Shown here: positions 5,993-6,552 of the stretch, piece by piece
Numbering within the stretch: position 1 is the first letter of the stretch
Layout: every line of letters starts with the position of its first letter
The notes under the pieces: model-generated
What the model saw: only the letters and a program-made list of their open reading frames with translations
Database searches by the model: none
What the model was told of the DNA's origin: nothing
Program-made: the position numbers and the translations under genes
Assembly (NCBI GenBank): GCA_017650255.1
Contig: JAGCFG010000125.1
Location: 1-6,552 of the forward strand
Reading direction: 5' to 3'
DNA from: Alphaproteobacteria bacterium
GTDB taxonomy: Bacteria > Pseudomonadota > Alphaproteobacteria > RF32 > CAG-239
Length of the DNA stretch: 6,552 bases

Positions 5993-6020
5993 AAAATAAC
6001 ATATTTTTTTTAAAAGTCAA
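5993..6020 (-). promoter_or_regulatory. Sigma-70-like promoter of gene 6
   Basis: On the minus strand TTGACT (6015-6020) is followed at 16 nt by TATTTT (5993-5998). The element TGTTATTTTTGTCCAC is almost the same as that at the gene 3 promoter. The start codon is 43 nt downstream through an A/T-rich leader ending AATATTATTGTT, without SD. The -35 begins 2 nt after the T run of the preceding terminator. Confidence 0.55.
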
Positions 6021-6022
6021 AT

Positions 6023-6045
6023 AAAAAAACCGGCAAGAAGCCGGT
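6023..6045 (-). terminator. Intrinsic terminator of gene 7
   Basis: A perfect 6-bp GC-rich stem, ACCGGC (6029-6034) with GCCGGT (6040-6045), surrounds a 5-nt loop. On the minus strand a seven-T run follows (complement of 6023-6029). It lies 5 nt after the gene 7 stop codon. Confidence 0.9.
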
Positions 6046-6050
6046 CATTA

Positions 6051-6552
6051 CTACAGTCCGATATGAATTTTTGTCATAAAGAGCTGCCACGCATGATTGC
6101 AGAGTTCAAAGTTGTTCAGATAAGTCTTAACCAGATTCCAATCATAGTTTTTCACCAACTCAATTTGCGCTCCGTTTGTAAGCTGCCAACGCTGACAATA
6201 CTCATTGATAATCTCAAAAGTAGCCTTCTTGAAAAAATCAATTTGCAACCTTTCTGTAAAAAAAGGATGATACTTCACATAAAGCTCCAACAATTCTTTG
6301 TCGTTGCTTTCCAACAACTTTTCCTGAGCTTCGGCACAAAGGTTGTGCTCTTTGATATAAAGCACAATATAATCTCTGTCGAGACCAAACAGCTCCAGCT
6401 GCAGCGGAACATCCAAAGATGTTTTTTCCAAATAACAGAGAATCACATCTTTTTTGCCGGAATAAAGCAGCTTTTTTTCTGCCGCATAGCACATTTTACC
6501 GCGCTTTACATACTGCTTAATTAACTCGTTGTTTTGAGTGTAGGGTAGGCAC
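6051..6552 (-). CDS. Helical-repeat array protein, gene 7 (5' end outside window)
   Basis: The frame stays open to the right edge. Upstream of the internal ATG at 6494 it still reads repeat sequence (NNELIKQYVKRGK), so that ATG is not the start and the N-terminus lies outside the window. The 166 visible residues hold about six units, such as AAEKKLLYSGKKDVILCYL, AQEKLLESNDKELLELYV and AQIELVKNYDWNLVKTYL. The end LVKTYLNNFEL...HAWQLFM matches gene 2, so these two probably share a C-terminal cap. Junction cysteines recur (NLCAEAQ, ELCNHAWQ). The stop is TAG, followed by a terminator. No enzyme motif or membrane segment is visible in this part. Function is unknown. Confidence 0.87.
   Translation of the reverse strand, partial: CLPYTQNNELIKQYVKRGKMCYAAEKKLLYSGKKDVILCYLEKTSLDVPLQLELFGLDRDYIVLYIKEHNLCAEAQEKLLESNDKELLELYVKYHPFFTERLQIDFFKKATFEIINEYCQRWQLTNGAQIELVKNYDWNLVKTYLNNFELCNHAWQLFMTKIHIGL

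Noticed and set aside
462..6050. Integron-like cassette array
   Set aside because: Cassettes carry their own promoters and terminators. No attC-like imperfect palindromes distinct from the terminators and no integrase are visible in the window.
6051..6494. Gene 7 as a complete 147-residue protein starting at 6494
   Set aside because: The frame continues open to the window edge with typical repeat residues, and there is no promoter or A/T-rich leader before 6494.
1..6552. Ankyrin, TPR, Sel1 or pentapeptide repeat assignment
   Set aside because: Unit lengths (33, 34, ~36-40 and 5) and signature residues do not match the ~25-residue pattern seen.

Overview
The window is AT-rich (roughly 40% G+C by eye) and bacterial. 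It is dominated by a tandem array of seven paralogous genes on the minus strand. Every protein is built almost entirely from degenerate ~25-residue helical repeats of the form L-[S/C/G/D]-x-x-A-[E/Q]-x-x-L-(4)-N-x-x-L-I-x-x-Y-I-x-x-x-x-L. I cannot assign a named family or function to them. Five genes (2, 3, 4, 5, 6) are complete. The leftmost gene runs off the left edge at its 3' end, and the rightmost runs off the right edge at its 5' end.

The array is built from repeated cassettes. Each complete cassette has a TTGACA-type -35 with a weak -10, a leader of about 30-37 nt that is very A/T-rich and has no Shine-Dalgarno sequence, an ORF with a basic N-terminal cap and a helical-repeat body, and an intrinsic terminator. 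The next promoter usually begins 2-20 nt after that terminator. The genes therefore look like independently transcribed single units, not an operon. Three consecutive terminators are visibly homologous, which suggests that whole cassettes were duplicated.

One plus-strand gene (2430-2855) interrupts the array between cassettes 3 and 4. It encodes a small, apparently exported protein: a signal peptide followed by six 20-residue tyrosine-rich repeats (YGYNxxGDYVPT). It has its own promoter and a strong Shine-Dalgarno sequence, so the host does use SD-led translation and its absence from the array genes is notable.

Taxonomy is uncertain. A well-conserved (C)TTGACA -35 with a poor -10, SD use and a Sec signal peptide fit a Gram-negative proteobacterium, possibly an AT-rich host-associated alphaproteobacterium. 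Nothing here proves it. No RNA genes, CRISPR arrays, insertion sequences or recognisable enzymes were found. All gaps between genes are shorter than 160 bases and are accounted for by promoters, leaders and terminators.
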